Both the position numbers and the translations under genes were made by a program. A stretch of DNA of 64,000 bases from Tetraselmis striata (Eukaryota; Chlorophyta; Chlorodendrophyceae; Chlorodendrales; Chlorodendraceae): the NCBI GenBank assembly GCA_006384855.1, contig VCJN01001247.1:30426-94425 (forward strand), written 5' to 3'. The notes under the pieces are model-generated. The model had not been told where the DNA came from. It was given only the letters and a program-made list of their open reading frames with translations, and searched no databases. Positions 22,290-36,160 of the stretch are shown in pieces (within the stretch, counting starts at the first letter, position 1; the number at the start of each line of letters is the position of its first letter).

Positions 22290-24841
22290 CTAAAGCTCAT
22301 CCTTGACCTCCTGTTCCTCCTCCAGGTCGAGGGCCTCTTCCTCTTCTCTCTCCTTCAGGTCAAGGGTCTCCTCCTCCTCCTGAGCTTCCTCCTCCTCCTC
22401 CTCGGTCTCATCCTCCTCCTCCTGAGCTTCCTCCTCCTCCTCCTCCGCCTCAGCGTTAGGGTCCAGTCCCATCTGTGACTTGAGCACCCTGTGCACCATG
22501 TCTGCAAACGCCTGGGGCTCTGCGACCTGGAACCCACTCTCCAGAAGTGCCGTCTCATACATGAGCTGCGCCATGTCCTTGGTGGAGTCCTCATCGGGGT
22601 CATCCTCCATGCGGGCCTTGAGGGTGGAGATCATGGGGTGGTTGGGGTTGATCTCCAGCGAGCGGCGCCCCTTCATGTACGCCTGGCGTTCCGCATCACC
22701 CAGAGCCTGGCTCATCACAATGCGCTCCATGTTGGCCGACCAGCCGTACTGGCCGGTGACCACCACGCAGGGTGTGGATGTCAGGCGGTTGGACACCTTG
22801 ACAGCCTCCACGCCGCTGCCCAGCACCTCCTTCCACCACTTGGTCAGGGGCTTGTACTCCTCCTTGAGCTCCTTCTCGCGCTTGCGCTCTTTGCTGTCCT
22901 TGTCGCTCATCTTGAGGTTCTCCTTGCTTGCATTCTGGAACTTGAGGTCGTCGTATTCTGTCAGCTGCTGCATCATGTACTCGTCCAGAGCATCAGTGAA
23001 GTAGATGACCTCGTAGCCCTTCTTCAGCAGCTTCTCCAGGAAGGGGGAGCTCTTGACCTCGTCAAGCGACTGACCCGCGATGTAGTAGATGCTCTTCTGT
23101 CCCTCCTTCATGCCCTCGACGTACTTGTCCAGACTGATAAACTCGTCCCCGCTGCGGCTGGTCTGCACACGCAGGAGCTTGGCAAGGCGTTGGCGGTTGG
23201 CTGTGTCTTCCATGATGCCCAGCTTGATGCTCTTGCCAAACTCCTTCCAGAACTTCTTGTACTTGCCAGCTGCCTCGGCGTCAGCCTCACCCTCACCCTC
23301 CCCATCCTCCTCGTCAGCTTGCTCCTCCGCTGCGGCCAGCTTGCGGATCATGTCCAGCGCCTTGCGCACCAGTTTCTTCTTGATGGTCTTGAGGCTGCTG
23401 TGCTGCTGCAGCATCTCACGGCTCACGTTCAGCGGCAGGGTGTCGCTGTCCACAAGACCCCTCAGGAAGCTAAGGTAGCGCGGCACCAGATCCTCAAACT
23501 CGTCGCTGATGAACACGCGGCGAACATACAACTTGAGAGAGGCGGCCGAAGACCAATAGTTGTCGTACATGCCAGGCGGTGCGGTCTCCGGAATGAACAT
23601 CACACTGCGAAACTCCACGTCACCCTCTGCCTTGAAGTGAGTCCAGGACAGCGGCTTGCCGTAGTCGTCCTTGGCAATGCTCTTGTAGAACTTCTCGTAA
23701 TCCTCATCCTCGACCTCCGAGGGGCTGCGAAGCCAGATGGCGCTGCTGTCGTTGAGCAGCTCCCACTCATGGACAGTCTTGGTGATCGTCTTGGTCTTGA
23801 CAGCGTCCTCCTCCTCCTCCTCATCCTCCACATCTCCCTCCTCATCCTAGTCACAGCATTCCTGTGTCAGCACCTTTATCCCCTTCACACCTGTCAGCCC
23901 CCATCTCTGCAGGCAACCCATCCCCAGCAATGCTTTGACCATCCACTCTCTGGGTGTAACCTCAGCATGAGGCATCCTCACCTCGTAGTCCTCGCCCTCC
24001 TCATCGCCCTCACCCTCAGCTTCGCCTTCCTCATCTGCCTCGCCCTCATCGTCATCCTCAATCTCCACCTCCTCCTGCACCTCCTTGCTGGCGTACATGT
24101 AGATGGGGAAGTTGATGAACTCGGAGTACTTCTCCACCAGTGCGCGGAGCTTGTCCTCATTGGCGTACTCCTGCGCCTCGTCCTTTAGGTAGATGTTGAT
24201 CTGGGTGCCGCGGCCCAGGGGCTCGCTCTCGGTGTCCTCGCTAATGGCAAAGTTGCCGTCTGCCTTGGACTCCCAGATGTACTGCACGTCGTCATTGTGC
24301 TTCGAGATGACCTCGATGTAATCAGCAACAAGGTACACGGAGTAAAAGCCCACACCGAACTGGCCAATGAGGTTCATGTCCCCACCCTTCTGCATCTGCT
24401 CTAGGAAGGAAGACGTTCCCGATTTGGCGATGGTGCCCAGATTGTTGATCAGATCCTGCTTGGTCATGCCAATGCCACGGTCGCGCAGCATCAGCACCTT
24501 CCGCTCAGTGTCCAAACTGATCTTGATCTCAAGCTTGGCGTCATCGCCCTCACCCAGCTGCTCAGGGTCTGTAAGGCTCAGGAAGCGAAGCTTGTCCAGC
24601 GCGTCACTGGCGTTCGAGATGAGCTCACGCAGGAAGATGTCCTTGTTGGAGTACAGGCTGTTGATGATAATGTCCATCAGACGGTTCACCTCGGCCTGGA
24701 ATTCGAACTTCTGGGCGCCCTCGCGCGGCGTCTTATCCTTGGCTGCGGGGGCCGCCGCGCCCTCGCCCTCATCGCCCTCGCCGGCCTGGCCTGAAGTCAC
24801 AACAACACAGCAGTCGCGTCAGTCCGTCGGTCGAAGCGCGC

Positions 24842-24912
<71 letters not shown>

Positions 24913-25457
24913 TGCGAACGGATGTGTGCCATAATCTCCGACCACTGCAGCATCGGCTCTAAATAACGGTGCAAGCGCTGCCTTCGATTCGGCAGATCTC
25001 AGTCGGAAATATGTCGTGGCTGGAGGTAGCGCCGGGGTGTAGCAACGAGCCTGGATAGCGGAGTAGCGGCCCATACTTGAAGGGGAACGCTGCCGAAGGT
25101 GATGCAGCAGGTGTGAATAATGATAGGCAAGCCCACAGCGCTGAAAAAAGTGGCGGCGATGACGGTAGACACACAGTTGGACTGCGACGGGAATTTGACG
25201 AGTTGCCCAGCGAGTGCGCGTGGCATGCCACGGACACCAGGCAGCCGTGGCAAATTCAGAGGCAAGCTACGGCAGATCAGTGCCCTGGCTGCGAACACTT
25301 TTGCACGTTTCGCCGATGCAGCTGACAAGGGCAGGCAGTCAGGGGTGTGAGCTGTGGAGGTAGGCCGAGGCGCACCTGGGCGCGGCACGGCGGCGAAAGC
25401 CAGCAGGGCACAGAGCGCGAAGCTCAGCAGCACCCGGCGGTTGCGCGGCATAGCCAT
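22290..25457 (-). CDS. HSP90B: Endoplasmic reticulum HSP90 (GRP94/HSP90B)
   Basis: Exons: 25376-25457, 23982-24790 and 22290-23846 (complement), giving 815 residues with every junction in phase. Exon 1 encodes [23 protein letters not shown], a signal peptide. Exon 2 carries the GHKL ATPase domain: [17 protein letters not shown] (catalytic Glu and nucleotide-binding Asn), RDRGIGMT, the lid region [17 protein letters not shown], and an acidic linker. Exon 3 holds the middle and C-terminal domains and ends in a long Glu-rich tail and KDEL. The KDEL and signal peptide place it in the ER lumen, where it folds secretory client proteins with BiP. Length is typical for GRP94. Intron 1 contains a (GA)n microsatellite. 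It is transcribed divergently from the BiP gene; stress elements lie in the shared upstream region. Family identity is certain; the start ATG is the first of two in the same exon. Confidence 0.96.
24845..24908. repeat. (GA)n microsatellite in HSP90B intron 1
   Basis: An uninterrupted GA dinucleotide run of about 32 units, CT in the gene sense, inside the 585-bp first intron, about 55 bases upstream of the exon 2 acceptor at 24790/24791. Confidence 0.97.
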
Positions 25458-26372
25458 TGCAGCGGACTTCAGCCTCAGAAGTCGTCTGATTAGCGACCCG
25501 ATTCTAAGCTGGCGACACTGCGTTTGGCCAGTTGAGACGAACAGTGAGCAACCTATCGCGGTCCCCACGACGTCCTTGTACGAGATGCGGGGCGTCGGGC
25601 GCTGCACGCAGCTGTACGAGTAGCGATCTGCCTTGGTCTGCAGGGGGATCGCCCGGACTTCAACATCAGCACGCGGGCCACGGGCGCGCGCCGCCCAGCA
25701 TCGGCAGCAGCAGCAGATATGCTGATCAAGAAGCAGGTGTACTTTCCGCGGCAGCGGGCTGCCAGTCCGCCACAGCCAGTTGACCAAGTTGATTCCGAGC
25801 GCAGGTGAGCCGCGCCAGAGAATGACGATACGATAATATACGAGCAGGTATTACCGAGAGGTCGCTCCATCGGAGTACAGATGTACCGCCAGGTAGTATG
25901 CTAAAGCGTATGTTAAAGCACATGTGTAAGTACATACGGTAGTTTGCTACTCCTTTCGCAATATGTCACGTATCAGGTCATTTTCCAAAGCAGCAGCAGG
26001 TCGCAGGATAGTCGACCTGTATACACACGAGCTTAATCCTTATAGGTGCCACTACACGCTATTACTGCGCGCGACGACTGCTATTATATCGGAATCCGTA
26101 CTGATACGGGTACGGATGATAACGGAATACGACAGCCGGCTGGATTACGACTAAATGGCGAAGTAATAATCACAAAATGGCGAGGACTACTTCTGGTACC
26201 TAGATGAATTTGATTCTATGGTCTCTTGTCCCTCAGATTTCAAAAATCATTCCGTATAAACCATATCATTTTATTGGGTTTTGCGACTGTGCAAGGCGAC
26301 GAGGCGATTGAACACGAAGTAACATCGGCAAATCCATAACACATTTTCCCTTCAGTCGTCATCGTCGTCGCG

Positions 26373-26390
26373 TTCGAGAAACTTCGGGAA
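26373..26390. promoter_or_regulatory. Perfect four-unit heat-shock element
   Basis: TTC-ga-GAA-ac-TTC-gg-GAA: four alternating 5-bp units with exact spacing, the consensus binding site of a heat-shock-factor trimer. It lies in the 2.2-kb region between two divergent ER chaperone genes, ~0.92 kb upstream of the HSP90B ATG and ~1.29 kb upstream of the BiP ATG. A two-unit TTC-cg-GAA occurs at 27171-27178. Confidence 0.7.
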
Positions 26391-26775
26391 GGCGGGAACA
26401 GCATTAACAAAAGGGTTTTACATACAGTATGTAAAAACCACGAGCGCGGAATAACACGTACAGTACGCGCCGGAGCGGTACCGTAGGTACGCATAGAGAA
26501 CAGTACGGGTTACGGACTACAACGGTCGGCGGCGCGTTGGATCGAACGAGTATCATCAGTGAACTTTTTGGTTACAGGGAGAGCGTCAAGAGAATGCGCA
26601 CGGAAAGTACTGGGGAAGGAAAAAGCCTACATTTAAGCAGAACCCTCTTTGCGCCGGGCCGCGGGGTATCAGTCGTTGACTACTGATGGATGCCACGGTC
26701 GTGTTAACGGGCAGTATTTGCAAAAAGCCGTACTGTGGAGGCATAGCCTGATTTGGACATGTTTTTTCTCATCGA

Positions 26776-26800
26776 CCAATCAGATGTTGTCGCCACGTCA
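26776..26800. promoter_or_regulatory. CCAAT + CCACGTCA pair, candidate ER-stress element
   Basis: CCAAT at 26776-26780 and CCACGTCA at 26793-26800. The reverse complement TGACGTGG is the UPRE-type core bound by ATF6/XBP1-class bZIP factors; CCAAT followed by CCACG is the ERSE layout. The spacer is 12 bases rather than the canonical 9, so this is a candidate. It lies between the ER HSP90 and BiP genes, which are UPR targets in other eukaryotes. Confidence 0.5.
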
Positions 26801-27679
26801 TATGTGCCCTGGTGAACTGATGAATGCTGCGCGCAGCACAGGATCCAGGCCGGCTTGTGACGACAGAATGACAGCAGCACTATAGCGACTACCTGTATAC
26901 GCTTGATGAGCCGTCGCGCGGAACGCTTGGTTGGAGCATTTCACGGGCCCGCGAAAGTGTTTCCGTTGTCTTTCCTCTTCAATCCCGAGTAGGAACCGAG
27001 TGTGGCCACGTGCCGCGGCACCCCGCCGCGCCGCGCCTGCTTATAGCTGCCACTCCAACTACCATATACTACATAAACGATTACCTCATGTAATCTCAAT
27101 TCAATAAATATACTACATAAACGATTACCGGAACTGTACTTCATTACCACTGTACCGCGATAGCCGTACATTCCGGAAAGGTCCATTGAATGCGCATGTT
27201 TTTTTCCCGCCCCCGGGAAAGGACTGGTACCAGTGAATGAATGAATGCGCATGTATTCCACAGAAAGCACGCATTTTAACGGTACAAACTTATACATAGC
27301 TTCATTATTAATAAGGACGTTCATAGTGGCCATATACGCGGCTGCGGCGTGGCCTCGTACAGGTACGGGTACGGGGTGTGGCGATATTTGAGCGCGCCCG
27401 GCTACTGCTGCCACCCTGCTGGTGCTTGATGATGATGCGGCATTATTGGAGTTTACTTTTCGGTAAACTATCATCTGGATCTCCATACAGCAGCACTCGT
27501 CGTCCGCGGGCCTGCGAAGCGCGAAAGAACCAAATTCTGTCGGACCTATGCAGTGTCGTTCAGATTGCAGCTGTCGAGTTTCCTGACGCCGGGACAAACA
27601 GGCTTGACTCATCTCCTCACTGGGGTTTTGTTTTCTGCCACGCAACGTTGTGTACCTCGAGTTCGAGATCACAGTTACC

Positions 27680-30049
27680 ATGTCGCGGCTCGGGAGGCGT
27701 ACGCTGTTGTCAGCCGGTGAGCGCCTCACGCCTGGACAGCTGCCGCTGCTGCTTTTCTCCGCTGCTGCGCGCCAACAGCGGGATCCCCTCCCCCCCCCCC
27801 CCCCTCCCCCCCGCCCCCCATCAGCGATCCACGCCCGACCTCTCCCTGCAAAAACCCTTCTCCCTTCACCCGCCGCGTCTGCTTCCCGCCTGTGTTTAGC
27901 GTCGACCCAGTTATTCTTTCGGGTTTGCCGACTTTTATGCCTATTACCCCGACTGAGAATTGCGAGCCGCCGCCGGTGCCGCGGCTGCCGAGCCCCGTTG
28001 CCAGATCTGCGTCACATTCACCTCTCGCCGCACACCCCCCGTTGCCACCCGGTGGCCGCCACCTTCTGGCTCTTTGAATCTGAGTTCAATTTCCGGCCTT
28101 TCTTTGCAGTGGCTGCTCTGGCGTTGTGCGCCTTCGTGGCCTATGCGGAGGATGAGGCCCCGAAGGTCGGCACCGTGATCGGTATCGATCTGGGCACCAC
28201 CTACTCTTGCGTTGGCGTCTACAAGAACGGGCGCGTGGAGATCATTGCCAACGACCAGGGTAACCGCATCACGCCATCCTACGTCGCGTTCACCGACACC
28301 GAGCGCCTCGTTGGCGATGCCGCCAAGAACCAGGCGACAAGCAACCCTGAGGGCACTGTCTACGACGTCAAGCGCCTAATCGGCCGCAAGTACGATGACA
28401 AGGAGGTGCAGAAGGACAAGAAGCTGGTGAGCTACGACATCGTGAGTAAGGAGGGTAAGCCCTACGTCAGCGTCAAGGTCAAGGGCGAGACCAAGGTCTT
28501 CGCTCCTGAGGAGATCAGTGCCATGATCCTGGACAAGATGAAGGTCACTGCTGAGGGTTTCCTGGGCAAGACTGTCAAGCATGCTGTGGTCACTGTCCCT
28601 GCGTACTTCAACGATGCGCAGCGCCAGGCCACAAAGGATGCCGGCGTCATCGCTGGCCTTAGCGTGGAGCGCATTATCAATGAGCCCACTGCCGCCGCGA
28701 TTGCCTACGGCCTCGATCAGAAGGGCGCAGAGAAGAACATCCTGGTGTTTGACCTGGGCGGCGGCACCTTCGATGTGTCTGTTCTGACCATTGACAACGG
28801 CGTGTTTGAGGTCATGTCCACCAATGGTGACACACACTTAGGTGGTGAGGACTTCGACCAGCGCGTGATGGAGTACTTCATCAAGCTGATCAAGAAAAAG
28901 TACAAGAAGGATGTCAGCGGTGACAAGCGTGCCAAGCAGAAGCTGCGCCGCGAGGCCGAGCGCGCCAAGCGTGCGCTGTCCAACCAGCACCAGGTCCGCG
29001 TGGAGATCGAATCTCTCGTGGACGGCATTGACCTCAGCGAGCCCCTCACCCGTGCCCGCTTTGAGGAGCTCAACAATGATCTGTTCAAGAAGACCATGAG
29101 CCCAGTGAAGAAGGCCCTTGAGGATGCGGACCTCAAGAAGAGCGATATTGATGAAATTGTGCTGGTGGGCGGTTCCACTCGCATTCCCAAAGTGCAGCAG
29201 CTTCTCCAGGATTTCTTCGACGGGAAGGAGCCCAGCAAGGGTGTCAACCCTGACGAGGCGGTGGCTTACGGTGCGGCTGTGCAGGGCGGCATCCTCAGCG
29301 GCGAGGGTGGCGAGGAGGTGAATGATATCCTGCTGCTCGATGTGGCTCCCCTGACCCTCGGAATTGAGACCGTGGGTGGTGTCATGACCAAGCTCATCCC
29401 CCGCAACACGGTCATCCCCACCAAGAAGAGCCAGACCTTCACCACCTACCAGGACCAGCAGACCACCGTGTCCATCCAGGTGTTTGAGGGTGAGCGTACC
29501 ATGACCAAGGACAACCACAACCTGGGCAAGTTCGATCTCAACGGCATCCCGCCTGCGCCTCGTGGTGTGCCTCAGATTGAGGTCACCTTCGAGGTGGACG
29601 CCAATGGTATCCTCAATGTTGGCGCTGAGGACAAGGGCACCGGAAAGAAGGAGAAGATCACCATCACCAATGACAAGGGCCGCCTCAGCCAGGAGGACAT
29701 TGACCGCATGGTCCAGGAGGCTGAGGAGTTTGCCGAGGAGGACAAGCTGATCAAGGAGCGTGTGGATGCGCGCAACAGCCTGGAGACCTACTGCTACAAC
29801 ATGAAGAACACGGTGGAGGATGAGGACAAGCTGGCTGACAAGCTGGACGAGGATGATAAGGAGAAGGTCAGCGAGGCGGTGCAGGAGGCTCTGGACTGGA
29901 TGGATGAGAACCAGGAGGCGGAGGCAGAGGAGTATCAGGAGAAGCTAAAGGAGCTGGAGGACATCTGCAACCCCATCATCTCCCAGGCCTACGAGGCGGG
30001 CGGCGGGGGCGAGGACGATGAGGACCTCGGCGACCACGACGAGCTTTAA
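27680..30049 (+). CDS. BIP: ER-luminal HSP70 chaperone BiP
   Basis: Exon 1 is 27680-27716 and exon 2 is 28110-30049. The split codon G|TG joins [12 protein letters not shown] to [16 protein letters not shown], forming a complete signal peptide of ~25 residues; total 658 residues. The nucleotide-binding domain shows [62 protein letters not shown] and [15 protein letters not shown]. The substrate domain begins after [14 protein letters not shown], and the C terminus is acidic and ends HDEL for ER retrieval. BiP binds exposed hydrophobic segments of nascent secretory proteins, gates the translocon and represses UPR sensors. The open frame runs on 5' through the 393-bp intron (with its poly(C) tract) only by chance. 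Divergent neighbour: ER HSP90. Exon 2 is uninterrupted by introns. Confidence 0.97.
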   Translation: MSRLGRRTLLSAGERLTPGQLPLLLFSAAARQQRDPLPPPPPPPRPPSAIHARPLPAKTLLPSPAASASRLCLASTQLFFRVCRLLCLLPRLRIASRRRCRGCRAPLPDLRHIHLSPHTPRCHPVAATFWLFESEFNFRPFFAVAALALCAFVAYAEDEAPKVGTVIGIDLGTTYSCVGVYKNGRVEIIANDQGNRITPSYVAFTDTERLVGDAAKNQATSNPEGTVYDVKRLIGRKYDDKEVQKDKKLVSYDIVSKEGKPYVSVKVKGETKVFAPEEISAMILDKMKVTAEGFLGKTVKHAVVTVPAYFNDAQRQATKDAGVIAGLSVERIINEPTAAAIAYGLDQKGAEKNILVFDLGGGTFDVSVLTIDNGVFEVMSTNGDTHLGGEDFDQRVMEYFIKLIKKKYKKDVSGDKRAKQKLRREAERAKRALSNQHQVRVEIESLVDGIDLSEPLTRARFEELNNDLFKKTMSPVKKALEDADLKKSDIDEIVLVGGSTRIPKVQQLLQDFFDGKEPSKGVNPDEAVAYGAAVQGGILSGEGGEEVNDILLLDVAPLTLGIETVGGVMTKLIPRNTVIPTKKSQTFTTYQDQQTTVSIQVFEGERTMTKDNHNLGKFDLNGIPPAPRGVPQIEVTFEVDANGILNVGAEDKGTGKKEKITITNDKGRLSQEDIDRMVQEAEEFAEEDKLIKERVDARNSLETYCYNMKNTVEDEDKLADKLDEDDKEKVSEAVQEALDWMDENQEAEAEEYQEKLKELEDICNPIISQAYEAGGGGEDDEDLGDHDEL

Positions 30050-30338
30050 GCGCCTATGGATCCCCCCCCCCCCCCCACCACACACACACTTACACACCCA
30101 CATACTCGAATATAAAGACCATCTAAGCAGCAGCGACGAATAGCAAAATACCACCATACCCTGCCTGCCATTCCCTACAGAGCAGGGAATAAGTAGAGGC
30201 TATATTACCAGCACAGTGATACCAGGGGTGCCTGTTGGGCATACCATGTAGGTGGCATGTCCGCTGGGGAGGTCAGTATGGGTTCCATCAGCAAAGTCTA
30301 ACCTTTTTTCATCATCTACTGGGTGTGGATGCAAGCCG

Positions 30339-30343
30339 TGTAA
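30339..30343 (+). terminator. TGTAA polyadenylation signal candidate, BiP
   Basis: TGTAA is the usual poly(A) signal of chlorophyte genes. This one lies 290 bases after the BiP stop; a second TGTAA occurs near 30504. Confidence 0.45.
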
Positions 30344-30349
30344 ACAAAA

Positions 30350-30856
30350 CATGGTTCCCACGGACGTGCATGATAATGCAGCATTGCGCGCTTCTCTGTG
30401 GCCAGTCCATCATGTGACATGTGACAACTGCAGTCCAGATGTGTTGCGATTTGAAATACTCGGATTATTGATTCGCTAGCACTTTCGATATAAATGTGGA
30501 TAATGTAAAGATGGGATCATCGAGATACAAGCAAACTGCACACCTGAGCCTTGACTTGCACTCTCATGTAGGACATTCTCAGGGAGATATAGCCGTGCAG
30601 CTGAGGGGCAGTAAATGCACATTATCGCAGTAAATGAGGCAGCAGCAGACATACATCCATTGATGACAATTTTTTATGTGTCGGCAATCTCAAGAGTTTG
30701 TGGCGAAGTGTATCCGAGCGAGGCATCATTTGTTAGTCTTGCTGCTGCTGTCAGTGTTGACTGGCGCCACATCGCGCAAGCACATCACTGGTCTCACGTG
30801 CCGGCCTGCATTGCGCCCATACGGATCCCTGCATACCAGGTATTGGATTACATGGC
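30350..30856. other. 3' flanks of BiP and SerRS (tail-to-tail)
   Basis: The two genes converge here. The stretch is AT-richer than the coding regions, has no supported ORF, and probably contains both 3' UTRs and polyadenylation sites. Confidence 0.5.
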
Positions 30857-33150
<2,294 letters not shown>

Positions 33151-34674
33151 CGATACCGACAATCCGCACAGCGCTGGAAAGCAAAGAAGTCGAAGCTGCA
33201 GTGCACACTTCTATGCGTCAGGGGAATGCGGAAAGATGCTCGTCGGAGATGCCGGAGAGTCGAGTATCGAGTGAAAGAATCGGACAGCAGGACTCGCCAG
33301 AGCCAATCGTCTGGACTTGCCATAGCAGCAGCAAAGACCCAAATCATCACAGCTCGACGAGGCGCGTCTGAGGCGGCGCGACCGCGGAGCGCGCGACCAC
33401 GGGCGACAGCCGGGTTAAAGCAATTTTTTTGCCAAGCTGGCAATCGCTAATCCTTACGACGTGCACTTGTAGGTCGGCTATCCGCTGATGCTCACATTGT
33501 CGCGGTCACACGGCCGGTCGGTGTTTTGATAGAGTGAGCTTACGCCTCGTAGGAAGCGCCACGTCGCAAATGGATTTCGCCCCCCCCCCCCCCCCCCCCC
33601 CCGAAATTTGTTTGGGATTTGCCCTTGATTAGGGGCATTTCTCTTGTACAAAGCTTGCACGAAATCATTACAATCTACTCCATGAATGACAGTGTGGAAA
33701 GCACTTTGCTCATCCTATCTATCGTCATGGATGACACTGACTACACACTTGACAACCATGTTTCTATTAAATCCTTGAACGCCAGAAGCGCCAGCCATTC
33801 CAATTGAAATTCTTGTACCCATTTCTAAAGTAACGATCCAATGCTTTGGACAAAAAGATATCTGCGCAATGGCTAGCGGGCGCATTCCACATAATAATTG
33901 CCTCTCATATTTCGCGTGGCGGCTGATGCCTTTGCACATGCTCTATGTGACTGCCTCATTCTGCATTTTGAGCACAGAGTGCTTGTACATAAATAGAAAG
34001 GCAGGAGTTACCTTATAACATTTCCGCTTTGTAAGCACATCCTTCTGAATAAAGGTTCCTGACCTAGATAGGTCTCCTAGCTCCATTCGGTTTTGGCGGC
34101 TTCTTTTGTGATGCACCACAAGCATCTAACGCCTCTTCTCGACGCGCGAATCCCTTCATGTCCTTCCACATACTCCCACGCGCAGTCAGGGATGCCGAGT
34201 GGCTTAGCCGCCTTGGGCATTTCGCAGCATGTATGTGGTGGGCGCGACGCTGCTGGTGACTGCGGCATGTGGGCAGGCGCATCAGGCGGCGGGAGTAGCA
34301 GTCAGCCCACCGCAATTGCATAGGCCGGGGGCAGCACAGTAGTGGGTAGGGGGGGCACTTGGCGGGCTCACCTTCACGGAAAAGACGGGGCGACGGCGGG
34401 CAGGAACGACGGGCAGACGGGGCGCATCAGGGGGGGGGGGGGGGGGGGGGGGACGTAGCGACTGTAGCCCACAAGCTGTGCGATCCGCAGCATGGCGGCG
34501 GCACCGTATAATGCGTTGCCCCCCCCCCCCCCCCCCCCCCCCGCGGGCGAGTACCATCAGCGTTTATAACGGGTACCGGATAGGCACTCCTTGCTTGATG
34601 CATCTCAGATAAGCGCGGTAATGTCATCCTTAGATACCCTCTACCGGGTACCTCTACATCTACTAAGGATTATT
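33151..34674. other. Gene-free interval with paired homopolymers
   Basis: Contains the SerRS promoter region, a poly(C) tract (~33583-33602), an AT-rich segment 33650-34080 without supported genes, and an inverted pair: poly(G) 34430-34452 and poly(C) 34519-34542. Short open frames crossing the homopolymers are not credible genes. Confidence 0.45.
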
Positions 34675-34944
34675 CGTTGTTAAGTATTAACTGAGGTTAG
34701 AAAACGACGACGGAGTGATGCCCCAATCCTATAGCGGTGCCAGCCCTAGTCGGCCGTGTGCAATCGGCGCCACGATGCTCCGGAAATTTCCGGAATCTTC
34801 CTGCGCCGATTCGTAAATCGGCCGCCAGCATCCCCGGCACCGGAGGGTTGGTGGCAGCAGCTCTAGACCCTTCAACAGCACTGGCTATTTAGGCGGGACA
34901 CGGACTCGGCACAATCCATCCCTTTTGCTGTTGCTTGCGCAACA
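34675..34944 (+). repeat. Split direct repeat A1
   Basis: Begins CGTTGTTAAGTATTAACTG and ends CTTGCGCAACA; matched by 35823-36089. Contains the palindrome TCCGGAAATTTCCGGA. Confidence 0.9.
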
Positions 34945-35756
34945 GACAATCGCACGGTGCTCTGCGCCGTGAGGGACCGTGTGCTCGGCATCATCGGTGC
35001 ACGTTAAACCTCCGCAGCGATGGCGTTCCGCTGCTAGGTTGTTCATGGGCCGCCCAATCGCGCAGAGCGGGCGTGCCAGCCGCGCCGGCCCGTATGGCGT
35101 GGCACGCCGGCGCTTTTCCCATCGCGCGCCGGCCCCGCGTTGCTCGCCCGCCAGCGTGACGTCCGACACTCCTGTGGTATCAGCCGTCCATGGTGCTTGC
35201 AGCCCGGATCCCTCCGACCTCTGCTTGCCTTCGGCGTGGCGGGAGTCCGTCACCCTTGCGCGAGACGACACCCGAGTTGTTACCCTGCTGACATCCCGGC
35301 GCGTCGTACGCTGATCTGCCGGGTTCTTACTACTGCTTCCGACGTGTGGCGCCGCCAGAGCTTTCTTCTAAAATTACTGGCCACCTTATCGCGCGCGACG
35401 TGTCACTACTGGAGCGCTACTCGAGCGCCTCGTGGTGGAAACGTTGGAGAGGGGGCCGAATCGCATCTTCTTGCGCGTGTCGTCGCGACACTACGGTCCC
35501 TGCGTGAGCCTGGCGTCCCGCGTTCGCCTGCAGGATCGGCTCCGCGGCGCTTCCGATGCGTCGCGCGAGCCGTGCTCGTTGTTCGGCAAGTGGAGCGTCC
35601 GCAGCTTGCGCACAAGCGATGGACGGGGAGCGTGGAGACAGCCGCCGCTCGTGTGGCCGGCCCCCGCATCCGTCGGTGTGTTGTTTGTTCTCAAACACCG
35701 GCCTAGCGGGCACGTGGGAAGCGCGCGCCGCTAGGACGCTGTGGCCTTCGGCTTCC

Positions 35757-35818
35757 TTGGCAAAACTGGCTGTGCCTCCCTCTGCCCAGTGCCTACCTGC
35801 CTGCTCATGGAAGTAGTT
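35757..35818 (+). repeat. Split direct repeat B1
   Basis: Begins TTGGCAAAACTGGCTGTGCC and ends GGAAGTAGTT; matched by 36161-36222 with a single G/A difference seen. Confidence 0.9.
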
Positions 35819-35822
35819 TAAT

Positions 35823-36089
35823 CGTTGTTAAGTATTAACTGAGGTTAGAAAACAACGGAGTGATGCCCCAATCCTATCGCGGTGCCAGCCCTAGTCGGCC
35901 GTGTGCAATCGGCGCCACGATGCTCCGGAAATTTCCGGAATCTTCCTGCGCCGATTCGTAAATCGGCCGCCGGCATCCCCGGCACCGGAGGGTTGGTGGC
36001 AGCAGCTCTAGACCCTTCAACAGCACTGGCTTTTTAGGCGGGACACGGACTCGGCACAATCCATCCCTTTTGCTGTTGCTTGCGCAACA
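35823..36089 (+). repeat. Split direct repeat A2
   Basis: Near-identical to A1 apart from lacking one GAC triplet and a few substitutions; directly follows B1. Confidence 0.9.
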
Positions 36090-36160
36090 CCCACCCTCCA
36101 CTCCCATCCTGGTTGTCTTGCCAGGTCTCAACGCCGATGTAATTCACCGACACTGGTCCT

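Noticed and set aside
22491-24188. 565-codon open frame on the plus strand opposite HSP90B
   Set aside because: It is the antisense shadow of the GC-biased HSP90B coding sequence (Leu/His/Val-rich, no motifs) and crosses a real intron.
26941-27729. 262-codon minus-strand open frame upstream of BiP
   Set aside because: No recognisable motif, overlaps the BiP first exon and promoter, and spans AT-rich repeated motifs; most likely a chance frame.
27650-28109. N-terminal extension of the BiP open frame (about 150 extra codons)
   Set aside because: This is read-through of intron 1. Splicing 27716 to 28110 yields a perfect signal peptide joined to the BiP start, whereas the extension is low-complexity and contains the poly(C) tract as poly-Pro.
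28838-29518. 226-codon minus-strand open frame inside BiP
   Set aside because: Antisense shadow of a highly conserved coding exon.
34185-34230. TGCCGAGTGGCTTAG resembling a tRNA A-box
   Set aside because: No B-box (GGTTCGAnTCC) or cloverleaf follows within 100 bases, so no tRNA gene is called.
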